DNA of 64,000 nucleotides from Aureispira anguillae. Lineage in GTDB: Bacteria > Bacteroidota > Bacteroidia > Chitinophagales > Saprospiraceae. A program made the position numbers and the translations under genes. The notes beneath the pieces were generated by a model. That model saw nothing but the letters and a program-made list of their open reading frames with translations, did no database searches and had not been told where the DNA came from. Positions 9,069-17,475 of the stretch are shown here, in pieces. Numbering within the stretch: the first letter of the stretch is position 1; every line of letters starts with the position of its first letter. The DNA lies in NCBI RefSeq assembly GCF_026000115.1, contig NZ_AP026867.1, positions 6,859,001 through 6,923,000 of the forward strand, written 5' to 3'.

Positions 9069-9932
9069 TTATTCGCAGTAGTTTTTTAATCCTTCTTCTA
9101 TGCCTGTTTTTAATAATTTTAGAATAGTTGTTTTTTGTTCTACTGTTTCGTTTTCGGTGTCTTGAATCATCTGTTGAGCAAGGTCAGATTTTAATTCAAT
9201 GGCTTTATTGAGTATGTGAATTATTCTGGTTGTTAATTCTGAACTTTTAATAATGATTTTACTTATTTCGTATCCTAGTACTTTTATTCCAATTTTATAA
9301 GAAGTTAAGTGCTCTTCATCTTCTTCATATAAAAAAGTATATTGAGTCCAAATCAATTCCATCTCTATATTTGGGTAGTGTTGAATTATCGAATCTATAT
9401 CTAAAGGATCCTTTGGTCTATTTTCAGGTCTATCATCATATGCTATTAATTTCAGTAATACAACAGAGGGAATTGAGCAGACCTTTACTTTATCTCCTTC
9501 AATTTCAGTGGTAATTAATCCATTAAAATACACTTCCAAGAACCCATCTAAATTAATTGAAATGAGCCCTTTCCCTTCTTTGAGAGTAACTTCATTATCT
9601 AATGTTTCAATTTTTCCGAATGGAAGTAAATCTAAGGGAATCCCATAGGGTGACATTAAGCAAAATTGATTGGTTGAAATTTTTTTATACGAATACTTTT
9701 CAATTAATTTCGTTTTGAGTTCGTTATATCTTTCTGTGTTAGGAATATATACTGCAAAATCAACATCTTTAGTCCCTCTTGGTTGCTCATTATTTGAAAC
9801 ATACCATACATTGCGTGCGAGTGCGCCAACTCCAAAAAAATCAATTCCTAAGTCGGAAGAAGCCATCTGAAGATCATTAATTATATCTTTTAGATGAGAA
9901 TTCCTTAAGGCTTTATAGAATAGTTTTGACAT
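9069..9932 (-). CDS. AbiEii-like nucleotidyltransferase toxin, type IV toxin-antitoxin
   Basis: A 287-residue nucleotidyltransferase-fold protein. Motifs seen: GVGALARNVW (~34-43), then RGTKDVDFAV with the metal-binding pair D56 and D58, and later RPENRPKDPLDID. This is the order found in AbiEii/MenT-type toxins (G-G/S motif, T-x-D-x-D, then a lysine/aspartate motif). In known AbiE systems the toxin transfers nucleotides onto RNA or tRNA and halts growth, often during phage infection. Its start overlaps the end of the upstream AbiEi-like gene by 20 bases, a translational coupling typical of such pairs. The region is more AT-rich than its neighbours, which fits horizontal transfer. Family placement is by motif and partner, so the exact substrate is unknown. 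Confidence 0.75.
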   Translation of the reverse strand: MSKLFYKALRNSHLKDIINDLQMASSDLGIDFFGVGALARNVWYVSNNEQPRGTKDVDFAVYIPNTERYNELKTKLIEKYSYKKISTNQFCLMSPYGIPLDLLPFGKIETLDNEVTLKEGKGLISINLDGFLEVYFNGLITTEIEGDKVKVCSIPSVVLLKLIAYDDRPENRPKDPLDIDSIIQHYPNIEMELIWTQYTFLYEEDEEHLTSYKIGIKVLGYEISKIIIKSSELTTRIIHILNKAIELKSDLAQQMIQDTENETVEQKTTILKLLKTGIEEGLKNYCE

Positions 9933-10974
9933 ATGTATTATAAATAATTTTAGCTGTGCTTAAATTTCGAGAGGTTGGATTATCTAATAAATCTGCATAT
10001 AATAGAATAGGGTGAACGAACTTATATGGTTTTTGATTCATTGAATGAATATTTTTTGTATCATCATCACTTTCCATCCAAAATTTTTCGCACAATGTAA
10101 TTTTGCCCTTTTGAGAAGGTCTTAAATCTAGTTTCTTAGCTAAGTCTATGAATGATGACTCTGTATAAAGAATTGCATTCTCTCCAATTAAAAAATTTGA
10201 TAAATATTCTGCAGCAAGCTCTCCACCAATAGAATATGATACTTGCTTTTTTAATAAATGGTCTAAATTAGGATTTAGAGATGTGAACTTCTGCTGTTTT
10301 AATTTGGGTCTTAATACTTTATTGAAAACAGTTACCCATTCTTGTAACAATCTTTCTTTGCTTATTACTTTATATTTTTTCTTTGTAAGTTGAATGATAT
10401 ATTTATCCCTTAGTAATTCTTTTATAACTCGTCTTACAGTATCAATAGAAACTTTGGAAATATAACCTATATATCTGTACGGTTTGTTTAAAACTCTTTC
10501 GTCAATGAGGATTTGATAAACAACCTTAAGACCAGATTTATTAAATGCTCTATTGGATTTTTTATAAGCGAGAGGTAGATTTTTATTAGTTTCTACATAT
10601 ATGAAAAGGTCTCTTTTGTTTGTGATAAACGCATTTCCTGCTGAATCTAAATAAGATAGCTGCATATTTCTTAAATATTCTTTCATAGAATTTGGAATAT
10701 AATCTGAAATTAAGATAACATTTTTTGTCCTCTTCCTATTAAAATACTTTTGAGTCTTATGTATTTTTGATAATGTAAGTCTTTGTTTAACTTCAAATAG
10801 AAAATCTACACTATTACATTCATTTTTTAATCTGAGTGTACCATCATAATCATTGTCTATAGAATTTTCTGATAAACTATGGATATCTAAACTTAGATTA
10901 GATGTTTGATAGAAGTTTTCTAAGGCTGTATATAAAATATCTTTCTCCATGTATGTAAATATATAAAAAACCAA
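9913..10974 (-). CDS. AbiEi-family antitoxin / transcriptional regulator, type IV TA
   Basis: 353 residues from the furthest start. The ATG at 10950 (MEKDILYTAL) is more likely, giving 345. The N-terminal ~110 residues resemble the restriction-endonuclease-like part of the AbiEi_2 family: an acidic residue, then VDFLFEVK (D49, E53, K55 counted from the second ATG), then SYLDSAGNAF. A central winged helix follows (VSIDTVRRVIKELLRDKYI), then a C-terminal domain with GGELAAEYL and PILLYADLLDNP. Known AbiEi proteins neutralise the toxin without binding it directly and repress their own promoter. The repeats just upstream (10977-11121) are good candidates for its operator. Toxin gene overlaps its 3' end. 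Confidence 0.72.
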   Translation of the reverse strand: MVFYIFTYMEKDILYTALENFYQTSNLSLDIHSLSENSIDNDYDGTLRLKNECNSVDFLFEVKQRLTLSKIHKTQKYFNRKRTKNVILISDYIPNSMKEYLRNMQLSYLDSAGNAFITNKRDLFIYVETNKNLPLAYKKSNRAFNKSGLKVVYQILIDERVLNKPYRYIGYISKVSIDTVRRVIKELLRDKYIIQLTKKKYKVISKERLLQEWVTVFNKVLRPKLKQQKFTSLNPNLDHLLKKQVSYSIGGELAAEYLSNFLIGENAILYTESSFIDLAKKLDLRPSQKGKITLCEKFWMESDDDTKNIHSMNQKPYKFVHPILLYADLLDNPTSRNLSTAKIIYNTYVKTIL

Positions 10975-10976
10975 AA

Positions 10977-11121
10977 AACATACAAAGGTATTTATCGTAC
11001 AAAAAATATTATTTTAGCTTTTCTATCAACTTTTAGATGATTTTGTAGAATTAATAATGACATTTGTACGATATAAATTATAAAATGAAAAAACATACAA
11101 GAGTGTTTTTCATACAAAAAA
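10977..11121 (-). promoter_or_regulatory. repeated operator/promoter region of the AbiE-like pair
   Basis: Two 30-bp direct repeats at 10977-11006 and 11092-11121 agree at 25 of 30 positions (AACATACAA, nine variable positions, then RTACAAAAAA). Between them, TTTGTACGATA at 11063-11073 is the inverted form of part of the first copy. On the minus strand the first copy contains TACCTTTG (10983-10990), a good Bacteroidota -7 element placed about 30 bases before the ATG at 10950. Binding of AbiEi here would block transcription. No clear -33 TTTG at the right distance was found. Confidence 0.55.
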
Positions 11122-11192
11122 AATAGAAGTTTGATAAAAAACTATAGGATGTAATTTATGAGTTAATTTTTCTGCGAGTAATTGAATTACCG

Positions 11193-11486
11193 CTAACTAA
11201 GATATATATTCAATGTCAAAAAAGCTTTATCCCGAAAAGCCAAAAGTTTTTGGTATTCTTGACCCTCAAAAACAGATTCAAGTGCCAAACGAGAGGAGAA
11301 TTCCATAATTTTAACAAGGTTTAGTTGGGTCGTACCAACCAATGAATTATTAATCGTATACTTGGAAATTGTTTGCCCCCCAGCAGCTTTAAATAAGGGA
11401 CTGCTTTTTTCTATATAATTTTTAAGTGCTTCAGGTTCTTGGGGGTTAATGCTTGCGGTTATAATCATGATAACTTTTTGGTTCAT
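11193..11486 (-). CDS. DUF1330-like dimeric alpha/beta-barrel protein
   Basis: A 97-residue cytoplasmic protein with the strand-helix pattern of small dimeric alpha/beta-barrel proteins: IIMTASI-type strand (VIMIITASINPQ), helix ALKNYIEKSSPLFKAAGG, strand TISKYTI, strand NLVKIMEFSS, helix ESVFEGQEYQKLLAFRDKAF. This resembles DUF1330 and related antibiotic-biosynthesis-monooxygenase-like folds. Function unknown. It is monocistronic, between the AbiE promoter region and the SMP-30-like gene. Confidence 0.65.
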   Translation of the reverse strand: MNQKVIMIITASINPQEPEALKNYIEKSSPLFKAAGGQTISKYTINNSLVGTTQLNLVKIMEFSSRLALESVFEGQEYQKLLAFRDKAFLTLNIYLS

Positions 11487-11578
11487 GTTTTTTTGTTTTT
11501 GGTGAAAAAATTACAGAATTAACTATTAGAAAAATAGCATACGCCAATTGCTATTCAAAGAGTTGCACGATAAACGGG

Positions 11579-12577
11579 CTAAAACGTTACTTTTACGATC
11601 GGAAAATTATCTGCGGGGGGAGTGTTTCCGCCAACCAATACCTGTAAGCGAGCATATTGAACAAATAAATCACCTTCTGCTAAGGTAAAGGTAGTGGGGA
11701 AGGAGTTAGAACCTGTTGTCGTTTTGTTTACGATGCTCATGCTATTCCAATTATCAGCAGAGGTCAATCGATATACTGCATTTTCATGACTGCCTGCCCC
11801 TAAATTATTACTGGCAACAACTAGTGTATTGTTGTCGGTTAAAAGAATCCCATCAATAGCTGGAATTGAATCTGTTGTGAAGTGTATTTCTGAAAAATTA
11901 GCAGGGGTAGATAGGGGAATTTTAAATAATTTTCCCTCATCATATTTTGCCACAATTAAAAAGCCATCGGGGTGAAAAGCCAGCCCATTTAAACCAAAAT
12001 TCATAGGTTGCGGAAGAAATTTAGGATCTTCGATTAGTTTGGAAACAAGACCGTTTTTATCAATCTTATAAATAGTAGGAGAAAAGCTATCACTAATATA
12101 GATATTGCCAACATTATCCAGTACTAAATCATTGGCGAGGTGTGGAGCACCTGAACTTAAAGGGATAAAGTGCAGTAAATTAGCGGTTGAAATATCGTAG
12201 ATTGCAATGGCTGCCAATTGAGCCATTGTATTGGACGAGCTTCGTTCTCCAAAACCAGGATCAGATACGCATACAATTAAACGATTGTTAATGGGGTCGA
12301 TTTTCATTCCTAGGGTAGACACTAAATTAGGAGCATCCACAAAGGTTTCAAAACTACCATCGAGTTTGACTTTACTTATTCGTCCTTTGGCTACGGAACT
12401 GATGTAAAATACTTTTTCCTTTTCATCATACGCAATGCCTTCTGGGTATAAACCTAAATCATTGACTATGATTTCATCGGGTAAGAGGATAGGAGAATCG
12501 ATGTTTTTGTCTTTGTGACAGGAAGAAAAGATAACTAAAAGTAGCAGTACATAATGGTAAAACTTTGTCGTATTCAT
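11579..12577 (-). CDS. SMP-30/gluconolactonase-like beta-propeller lipoprotein
   Basis: 332 residues. The signal ends in lipobox IFSSC (Cys20), so it is probably an outer-membrane lipoprotein. The mature part is a six-bladed propeller of the SMP-30/LRE group: blades marked by YPEGIAYDEKEKVFYIS, GMKIDPINNRLIV, LANDLVLDNVGNIYISD, LNGLAFHPDGFLIVAKYD and IDGILLTDNNTLVVASN. The acidic and Asn residues in YPEG, LANDL and NGL are those that bind metal in lactonases of this family. A sugar-lactone or other ester hydrolase is possible; a pure binding role cannot be excluded. Confidence 0.8.
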   Translation of the reverse strand: MNTTKFYHYVLLLLVIFSSCHKDKNIDSPILLPDEIIVNDLGLYPEGIAYDEKEKVFYISSVAKGRISKVKLDGSFETFVDAPNLVSTLGMKIDPINNRLIVCVSDPGFGERSSSNTMAQLAAIAIYDISTANLLHFIPLSSGAPHLANDLVLDNVGNIYISDSFSPTIYKIDKNGLVSKLIEDPKFLPQPMNFGLNGLAFHPDGFLIVAKYDEGKLFKIPLSTPANFSEIHFTTDSIPAIDGILLTDNNTLVVASNNLGAGSHENAVYRLTSADNWNSMSIVNKTTTGSNSFPTTFTLAEGDLFVQYARLQVLVGGNTPPADNFPIVKVTF

Positions 12578-12693
12578 ATCATTCTTTTTGATTAACGAAT
12601 ACTACAAAGTTGAGCAAAGAAGCGGATAAAAAATATCGTAAAAAGTTCTAAAAATAGTAGTTTTGGGTCAAGCTTTTTTAGAAACAAATCCAA

Positions 12694-12721
12694 TAAAAAA
12701 AGGCCCTCTTGTAGAGCGCCT
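12694..12721 (-). terminator. terminator of the methyltransferase gene
   Basis: On the minus strand, AGGCGCTCT/AGAGGGCCT (one mismatch) with a short loop runs into TTTTTTTATT. It lies 33 bases after the stop of the methyltransferase. Confidence 0.8.
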
Positions 12722-12753
12722 ATATGATTTTTTGAAAAGGAGTGAGCAGATGA

Positions 12754-13311
12754 CTAAAGTTTTTCACAGATGTGAATAAAGGCAGGCGGTACATTAAGCA
12801 TTACAAAATCGATCTCTGTGTTGTTAAAGATGCGCTCATAACGTTTTTTGGCAACTAGAGAATAGTGCAGTTGAACATATTTGCCACCCTTTTTTAAGAA
12901 TTTGTGCGCTTCTTCAATAATATCATCTTCGGGAATAATAACAAAAGGAATGGCAGAAATAACTGCATCTGCTTCTTCAAAACCAGCTTGACGAATATAA
13001 TCGCCTAATTTTTTTGCATCGTCATTAATGATGGTGATGCGCTCATCATGACCGAATTTTGTTTGCAACTCTTCATAAAATTTATCATTGATCTCAAAAC
13101 AAAGAAGTTTTGCATCAGGAGCCATTTTTTGTAGGATTTGTTTGGTGATGGGACCATCTCCTGCACCCAGTTCAACAATACATTTTGCGGCACCAAAATT
13201 TACGTGCTTATCTTTGGTCATTGTTTTTCCTACAAAATGTGAAGATCTAGAAAAGGTACCAACTTCTTTGAAGTGTTTGATGCCTTGTATGAAAAATTTT
13301 ATTGCACCCAT
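12754..13311 (-). CDS. SAM-dependent methyltransferase, phospholipid N-methyltransferase-like
   Basis: 185 residues from the ATG at 13311 (MGAIKFFIQGIKHF). An upstream in-frame ATG at 13383 would add 24 residues without similarity to the family. Class I methyltransferase motif I is VELGAGDGPITKQIL, motif II LLCFEIND, then NDDAKKL and AVISAIPFVIIP. The opening FSRSSHFVGKTM and the IPF motif resemble the PmtA-like phosphatidylethanolamine N-methyltransferase group (COG3963) and the related rRNA dimethylases. The likely role is membrane lipid methylation on the inner face of the membrane; substrate is inferred only from motif likeness. Confidence 0.75.
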   Translation of the reverse strand: MGAIKFFIQGIKHFKEVGTFSRSSHFVGKTMTKDKHVNFGAAKCIVELGAGDGPITKQILQKMAPDAKLLCFEINDKFYEELQTKFGHDERITIINDDAKKLGDYIRQAGFEEADAVISAIPFVIIPEDDIIEEAHKFLKKGGKYVQLHYSLVAKKRYERIFNNTEIDFVMLNVPPAFIHICEKL

Positions 13312-13762
13312 GTTTTGAATTTTGTATTGGACAATACTAGTGAAATACAAATGATATGTGGTTTTCTTAGCGAAGGTTGGCACCCAATTATTTAGCCATG
13401 TTTGGGGGATTGAAGTTGCCTTATTCGTCTGTCCAAAAGTTATTGATTTTTTAGATATACATGATACTCTGTTTATTACAAAATGGCACAGAGACTACAA
13501 AAGTAAGCTATAATTTTGCTTTTAAGCAAGAAATAGTACTTTTTTTAGTCTACAATACTTCTCTATTCAACAACAAAAGATTGTTAATGCTGTGTTATTG
13601 AACTGCAAATCAATTGTTAATGTTCTTGTTCTTTTAAATGAGCGGTATTGAATATTAGAACTATCCTTTAATTTTGTACTAACTTGTTTATATTTGCACC
13701 TTCATACACAAATGAGGACATTTTAGACAAGAAATTATTCGAATAAAAAAGCAGCATTAAAA
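13312..13762. other. divergent promoter region
   Basis: 451 bases between the methyltransferase (-) and the epimerase (+). On the minus strand TACTTTTG (13498-13505) fits the TAnnTTTG -7 element, with a CTTG 21 bases upstream as a weak -33. On the plus strand TATATTTG (13689-13696) is a -7 candidate for the epimerase gene, but I find no -33 at 19-21 bases. No small gene or repeat seen. Confidence 0.45.
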
Positions 13763-14176
13763 ATGAAAGTAGAACATATTGGTATTGCCATTAAAGATTT
13801 AAGTGAGAGTAATGCGTTATTTACCAAACTATTTGGCGCAACACCTTATAAAGTAGAAACGGTAGAATCAGAAGGTGTCTCAACTTCTTTTTTTCAGTGC
13901 GGCGAAACTAAAATAGAACTCTTGGAAGCTACTAGAGAAGATAGCCCAATTGCCAAATTTATTAAAAAACGAGGAGAGGGAATTCATCATATTGCATTTG
14001 AGGTAGAGGATATTTATGCAGAAATGGAACGCCTGAAACAAGAAGGATTTATTGTCTTAAATAGCAGCCCTAAAAAAGGAGCAGATAATAAATTAGTGTG
14101 CTTTCTGCATCCTAAATCTACCAATGGAGTCTTAATTGAGTTGTGTCAAGAAATAAGAGAAGAAACTACTCTCTAA
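13763..14176 (+). CDS. mce: methylmalonyl-CoA epimerase
   Basis: A 137-residue protein with the glyoxalase/VOC fold in two beta-alpha-beta-beta-beta modules: KVEHIGIAIKDL at the start, ETKIELLEA, GEGIHHIAFEVEDI and STNGVLIELCQE at the end. Metal ligands expected for the family are present: H5, the HH at 75-76 and E126. It interconverts (2S)- and (2R)-methylmalonyl-CoA, linking propionyl-CoA carboxylation to the B12-dependent mutase and succinyl-CoA. Length and motif spacing match the family. No mutase or carboxylase gene lies in this window. Confidence 0.92.
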   Translation: MKVEHIGIAIKDLSESNALFTKLFGATPYKVETVESEGVSTSFFQCGETKIELLEATREDSPIAKFIKKRGEGIHHIAFEVEDIYAEMERLKQEGFIVLNSSPKKGADNKLVCFLHPKSTNGVLIELCQEIREETTL

Positions 14177-14288
14177 CTTAGATAAAGCACTAGTTAATGC
14201 CTTGTTGGTAATTGACAAAAGATGTTTTTTGACAAATGAAGTTTCTAAATCTGTACTGAAAAAACTGATATAACATCTATACTTGTTT

Positions 14289-15056
14289 ATGGACATAGAA
14301 ATATATCTATTGATTATTTTGTGCGGGGCATTTTCTGGATTCATTGCTACTTTAGCTGGTTTAGGATCTGTTCTTACACTATATATTCTTATAGAAGTAA
14401 TAGGATTGGATGGAGATATTGCTAATGGCACAAATCGTGTAGGAATTATGGCAATGGCTCTAATGGCTTTGCCTACTTTTTATCGAAAAGGCCATCTGAA
14501 CTTTCGACGAAGTTGGCTTATTATTTTAGCCATATTTATAGGTGCCTTAGGAGGAGTTGCATTAGCTATAACAATAGACAACAATGATTTTAGAATAATC
14601 TTTAAATATTTGTTGTTGGTAATGCTTCTTTTAGTTTTGACAAACCCTAAAAAATGGATTAGAGCAACCAACTATGAGCATCAGATCAGTAAGTGGCTCT
14701 TGCCCGTTTTTGTAGTGATGGGATTCTATGCAGGATTTATCCAAGCAGGAACAGGAATCTTTTTAGTGATCTTTTTAGCTTTGGTTGGCAAATATAGCCT
14801 TATTGATGCCAATGGAGTAAAACTATCTGCATTTGCTTTGTATACAGCGGTTTGTATTGTTGTTTTTGGTTGGGCTGGCAAAATTGATTGGGAAATTGGG
14901 AGCTTTTTGGCATTGGGGCAGGGACTAGGAGCTTATATCGCCGCCCGTTTTGCAACGAGTTATCCTAAGGCAAATGATTTTGTCCGATATTTGTTGATTG
15001 CTGTCTTAGTGATCGCAATTGTTCAGATGTTTGAGCTGTATCAATTCCTTTATTAG
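14289..15056 (+). CDS. TauE/SafE-family membrane permease
   Basis: 255 residues from the ATG at 14289; a TTG two codons upstream is less likely. About eight hydrophobic segments are seen, with the family's first repeat CGAFSGFIATLAGLGS and second-half motif FYAGFIQAGTGIFLV. These twin AGxxxG-type repeats are typical of TauE/SafE (formerly DUF81) exporters, which move sulfite, sulfonates or other anions across the inner membrane. The substrate cannot be assigned. It lies 112 bases after the epimerase gene and shares a bidirectional terminator with prs. Confidence 0.88.
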   Translation: MDIEIYLLIILCGAFSGFIATLAGLGSVLTLYILIEVIGLDGDIANGTNRVGIMAMALMALPTFYRKGHLNFRRSWLIILAIFIGALGGVALAITIDNNDFRIIFKYLLLVMLLLVLTNPKKWIRATNYEHQISKWLLPVFVVMGFYAGFIQAGTGIFLVIFLALVGKYSLIDANGVKLSAFALYTAVCIVVFGWAGKIDWEIGSFLALGQGLGAYIAARFATSYPKANDFVRYLLIAVLVIAIVQMFELYQFLY

Positions 15057-15159
15057 CTTAGATTTGAAATACGTTAATGTTAAAATTTGTTGAGTTGAGC
15101 TAAATGGTATAGATATTGGAGATACTATACAAAATCACATAAAAAATTGGTTCTTTTTA

Positions 15160-15212
15160 GAAAAAAAAACGTCTAGCATTCCCTACTTGCTAGACGTTTA
15201 TCATTTTTTATA
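15160..15212. terminator. bidirectional terminator between TauE-like gene and prs
   Basis: An 11-bp perfect stem AACGTCTAGCA/TGCTAGACGTT has a 9-base loop. On the minus strand it is followed by nine T (strong, for prs). On the plus strand it is followed by TATCATTTTTT (weaker, for the permease). Confidence 0.88.
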
Positions 15213-15226
15213 CAAAAGACCAGTTA

Positions 15227-16180
15227 CTATTTAGCCAATTCACTTTTATTTTTTTCTACAAATAACGCAGAAATAGAGCGATATTCGTGTACATTTCGAA
15301 TGGCTCTAGAAAATAGTTTAGCAGCAGGAACAACCTTGATTTTAGAACAAGTTTGTTTCAGAGGGATGGTATCCGTTACTACCATTTCGGTCAATTCTGA
15401 TTCTTCAATACGTTGGTAGGCAGGACCAGATAATACAGGATGTGTACAAAATGCACGAACACTTTTAGCCCCTTCTTGTATTAAGATTTGAGCGGCACGG
15501 CATAGTGTTCCAGCAGTGTCAACAATGTCATCTACCAAAATAACATCTTTGCCTGTTACATCACCAATAACAGTCATTTCTGCTACTTCATTGGCTTTTT
15601 TGCGGTATTTGTCACAAATGACAAGCCCTGTACCAAAATGCTGAGCATAAGCTCTTGCCCGTTTTGTACTCCCTACATCAGGAGAGGCAAAAATAACATT
15701 GCTAGTATCTTCTTTTTCTAAATGATTAAAAAAGATAGCTTCACTCTTTAGATGATCTACAGGTATGTCAAAAAATCCTTGAATTTGATCAGCGTGTAGA
15801 TCCATTGTCATAATTCTATCGGCTCCTGCTGCTATCAATAGGTTAGCGAGCAATTTGGCTCCAATAGCTACTCGAGGTCTGTCTTTACGATCTTGACGAG
15901 CATATCCAAAATAAGGAATTACGGCAGTGATATAGCCAGCAGAAGCTCTTTTGGCGGCATCAATCATTAACAAAAGCTCCATAATATTGTCCGATGGAGC
16001 AAAAGTAGATTGGATAAAAAATACATACTTTCCACGTACAGATTCCTGAATGTTGGTTTGCATTTCGCCATCACTAAAGCGTTGAAGGACAACTTTTCCT
16101 AGGCTTTGTCCGTAATAGTCTGCAATTTTTTCGGAAAGGTAACGAGTACCTGTTCCAGAAAAGATAATTGTTTCAATCAT
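15227..16180 (-). CDS. prs: ribose-phosphate pyrophosphokinase (PRPP synthetase)
   Basis: 317 residues, the usual length. It makes PRPP from ribose 5-phosphate and ATP for nucleotide, His and Trp synthesis. Seen: the N-terminal FSGTGTRYLSEKIA, FSDGEMQTNIQESVRGK, the flexible-loop/ATP region YARQDRKDRPR, the metal-binding TMDLHADQIQGFFDIPVDHL, and the PRPP-binding loop VILVDDIVDTAGTLC. All key residues are present. It is monocistronic with a clear promoter (16226-16257) and a strong terminator. Confidence 0.97.
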   Translation of the reverse strand: MIETIIFSGTGTRYLSEKIADYYGQSLGKVVLQRFSDGEMQTNIQESVRGKYVFFIQSTFAPSDNIMELLLMIDAAKRASAGYITAVIPYFGYARQDRKDRPRVAIGAKLLANLLIAAGADRIMTMDLHADQIQGFFDIPVDHLKSEAIFFNHLEKEDTSNVIFASPDVGSTKRARAYAQHFGTGLVICDKYRKKANEVAEMTVIGDVTGKDVILVDDIVDTAGTLCRAAQILIQEGAKSVRAFCTHPVLSGPAYQRIEESELTEMVVTDTIPLKQTCSKIKVVPAAKLFSRAIRNVHEYRSISALFVEKNKSELAK

Positions 16181-16225
16181 GATTAGTTATGCTGTGCTTG
16201 TTAGAAGAATAGTCCTAATTTGCCA

Positions 16226-16257
16226 CAAAGGTAATTAGATTTAATTGGCTTCACAAA
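16226..16257 (-). promoter_or_regulatory. Bacteroidota-type promoter of prs
   Basis: On the minus strand TTTG (16254-16257) and TACCTTTG (16226-16233) are separated by 20 bases. This matches the consensus TTTG-N19-21-TAnnTTTG of the Bacteroidota housekeeping sigma factor. Transcription would start near 16219, some 40 bases before the prs ATG. Confidence 0.75.
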
Positions 16258-16409
16258 TAATAACTAGCTTTTGAGAAAAAACAATTTTTACTGAATTTTA
16301 TGATACAAAACAGAATCGAAACGCAATAATTGTATGGTTATCATACAAATAATAGAACGGAATAGGTCGTTTCTATTTAGCGCTATCTTATGAATGAACA
16401 GCTTCAAGT

Positions 16410-16952
16410 CTACTTCCACAAATACTCACGCCATTCATTATACAACTCAATGATTGTCAATAAATCTCTTTTTTTGTATTTCTTCTTACTAATGGCTTCG
16501 GATAACTCTTTGTTATCTTTAAAATATTCCGCCATTTGTTTACGAAAACGACCATAATCAACTTCTGTCATTTTTTTATCTTTTTCCAAGAAGGTTTGGG
16601 TATATCCCATGTCTCCACTTGTATTATAATATTCGTACAAATGGCATTTACCTCTTTCTGGGGTTAGGCGCAACATAAATACCGAAAACCCTTTGCGCTT
16701 TCCAAGAGCATAAAATTTAGTTTCATAAATCAAGTTTCCTCTAGACCAGCTTTTGATCTCATCAGGTCGATATTTTTTTACCACTCCAGATTGATCCTTA
16801 AAACTAATTTGACTAGAATTGATAGCTGGTGTATTCAAAATAACAGTGCCATAAATCTTTCGGTCGTTGATATCGATAACATAGTCGGAGTTTTGGGCAT
16901 GGATGGTTTGTTGTAAGAGTAATAGGGCAGTAAATACAAAAATAAATTTCAT
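16410..16952 (-). CDS. secreted hypothetical protein, Bacteroidota type
   Basis: A 180-residue protein. A signal peptide (MKFIFVFTALLLLQQTIHAQ) directs it to the periplasm or beyond. The mature part starts with a strand pattern DYVIDINDRKIYGTVIL, then FKDQSGVVKKYRPDEIKSW, which resembles small Bacteroidota beta-rich proteins where an xxDG/ITG-like strand describes a surface-exposed sheet. The C-terminal third is charged and helical (KKKYKKRDLLTIIELYNEW). I do not recognise a family with a known function. It is transcribed toward prs but 229 bases away. Confidence 0.7.
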   Translation of the reverse strand: MKFIFVFTALLLLQQTIHAQNSDYVIDINDRKIYGTVILNTPAINSSQISFKDQSGVVKKYRPDEIKSWSRGNLIYETKFYALGKRKGFSVFMLRLTPERGKCHLYEYYNTSGDMGYTQTFLEKDKKMTEVDYGRFRKQMAEYFKDNKELSEAISKKKYKKRDLLTIIELYNEWREYLWK

Positions 16953-17475
16953 GTAGAATGTTATTTATTACATCGTAATTTATTAGCAGTATAGCTCAAT
17001 AAAAATAGAGCTATAGGATTGCTTATGTTACAATGTATTTAGTATCAAAATGTTTTTTATGGAAAACGAACAAATCTCCCTTTATGTTTTTCTTTTTACC
17101 AAAATTAACAGAGACTAGGAAGGATTGGATGGTTGGTAGAACATCCTTATTACTTAGGTTTTATTTCAACAGAAAATATGCAATATAATTATTCTTGAGC
17201 ATAGAAAGCTTATTGTGAGAAACATATTTCAATTTGCGTGCATCCCAATTGCCTTTTGGATAAAATGAAAAATAACAATAGCGTATAGCCACAGGTTTTT
17301 AATATTTTTGTGCGTAAAATATTGTTTATTAAGTGATTGAACTTTTTGGTTGATAAGAAGGAGGGAAATAAAATATAAAGAAATTGACTGTTCAATAGAA
17401 AAGGTGTAAGTTTGAGTATCCCTAAGAAATACATTTACAATAGAGGATGTTTTCTCAAAACCAATTGACTTAATT
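16953..17475. other. gene-free stretch
   Basis: 523 AT-rich bases upstream of both the secreted protein (-) and the Crp-type gene (+). Short open frames exist but have no protein-like composition. I see no repeat or RNA structure that stands out. Confidence 0.5.

Noticed and set aside
16329-16349. Short hairpin TTGTATG/CATACAA between prs and the secreted protein gene
   Set aside because: It resembles half of the AbiE repeat, but seven base pairs in AT-rich DNA is within chance and it lacks a T-run.
17210-17434. Minus-strand frame of 74 codons in a gene-free stretch
   Set aside because: Low-complexity Leu/Phe/Lys sequence from AT-rich DNA, without a ribosome site or family likeness.
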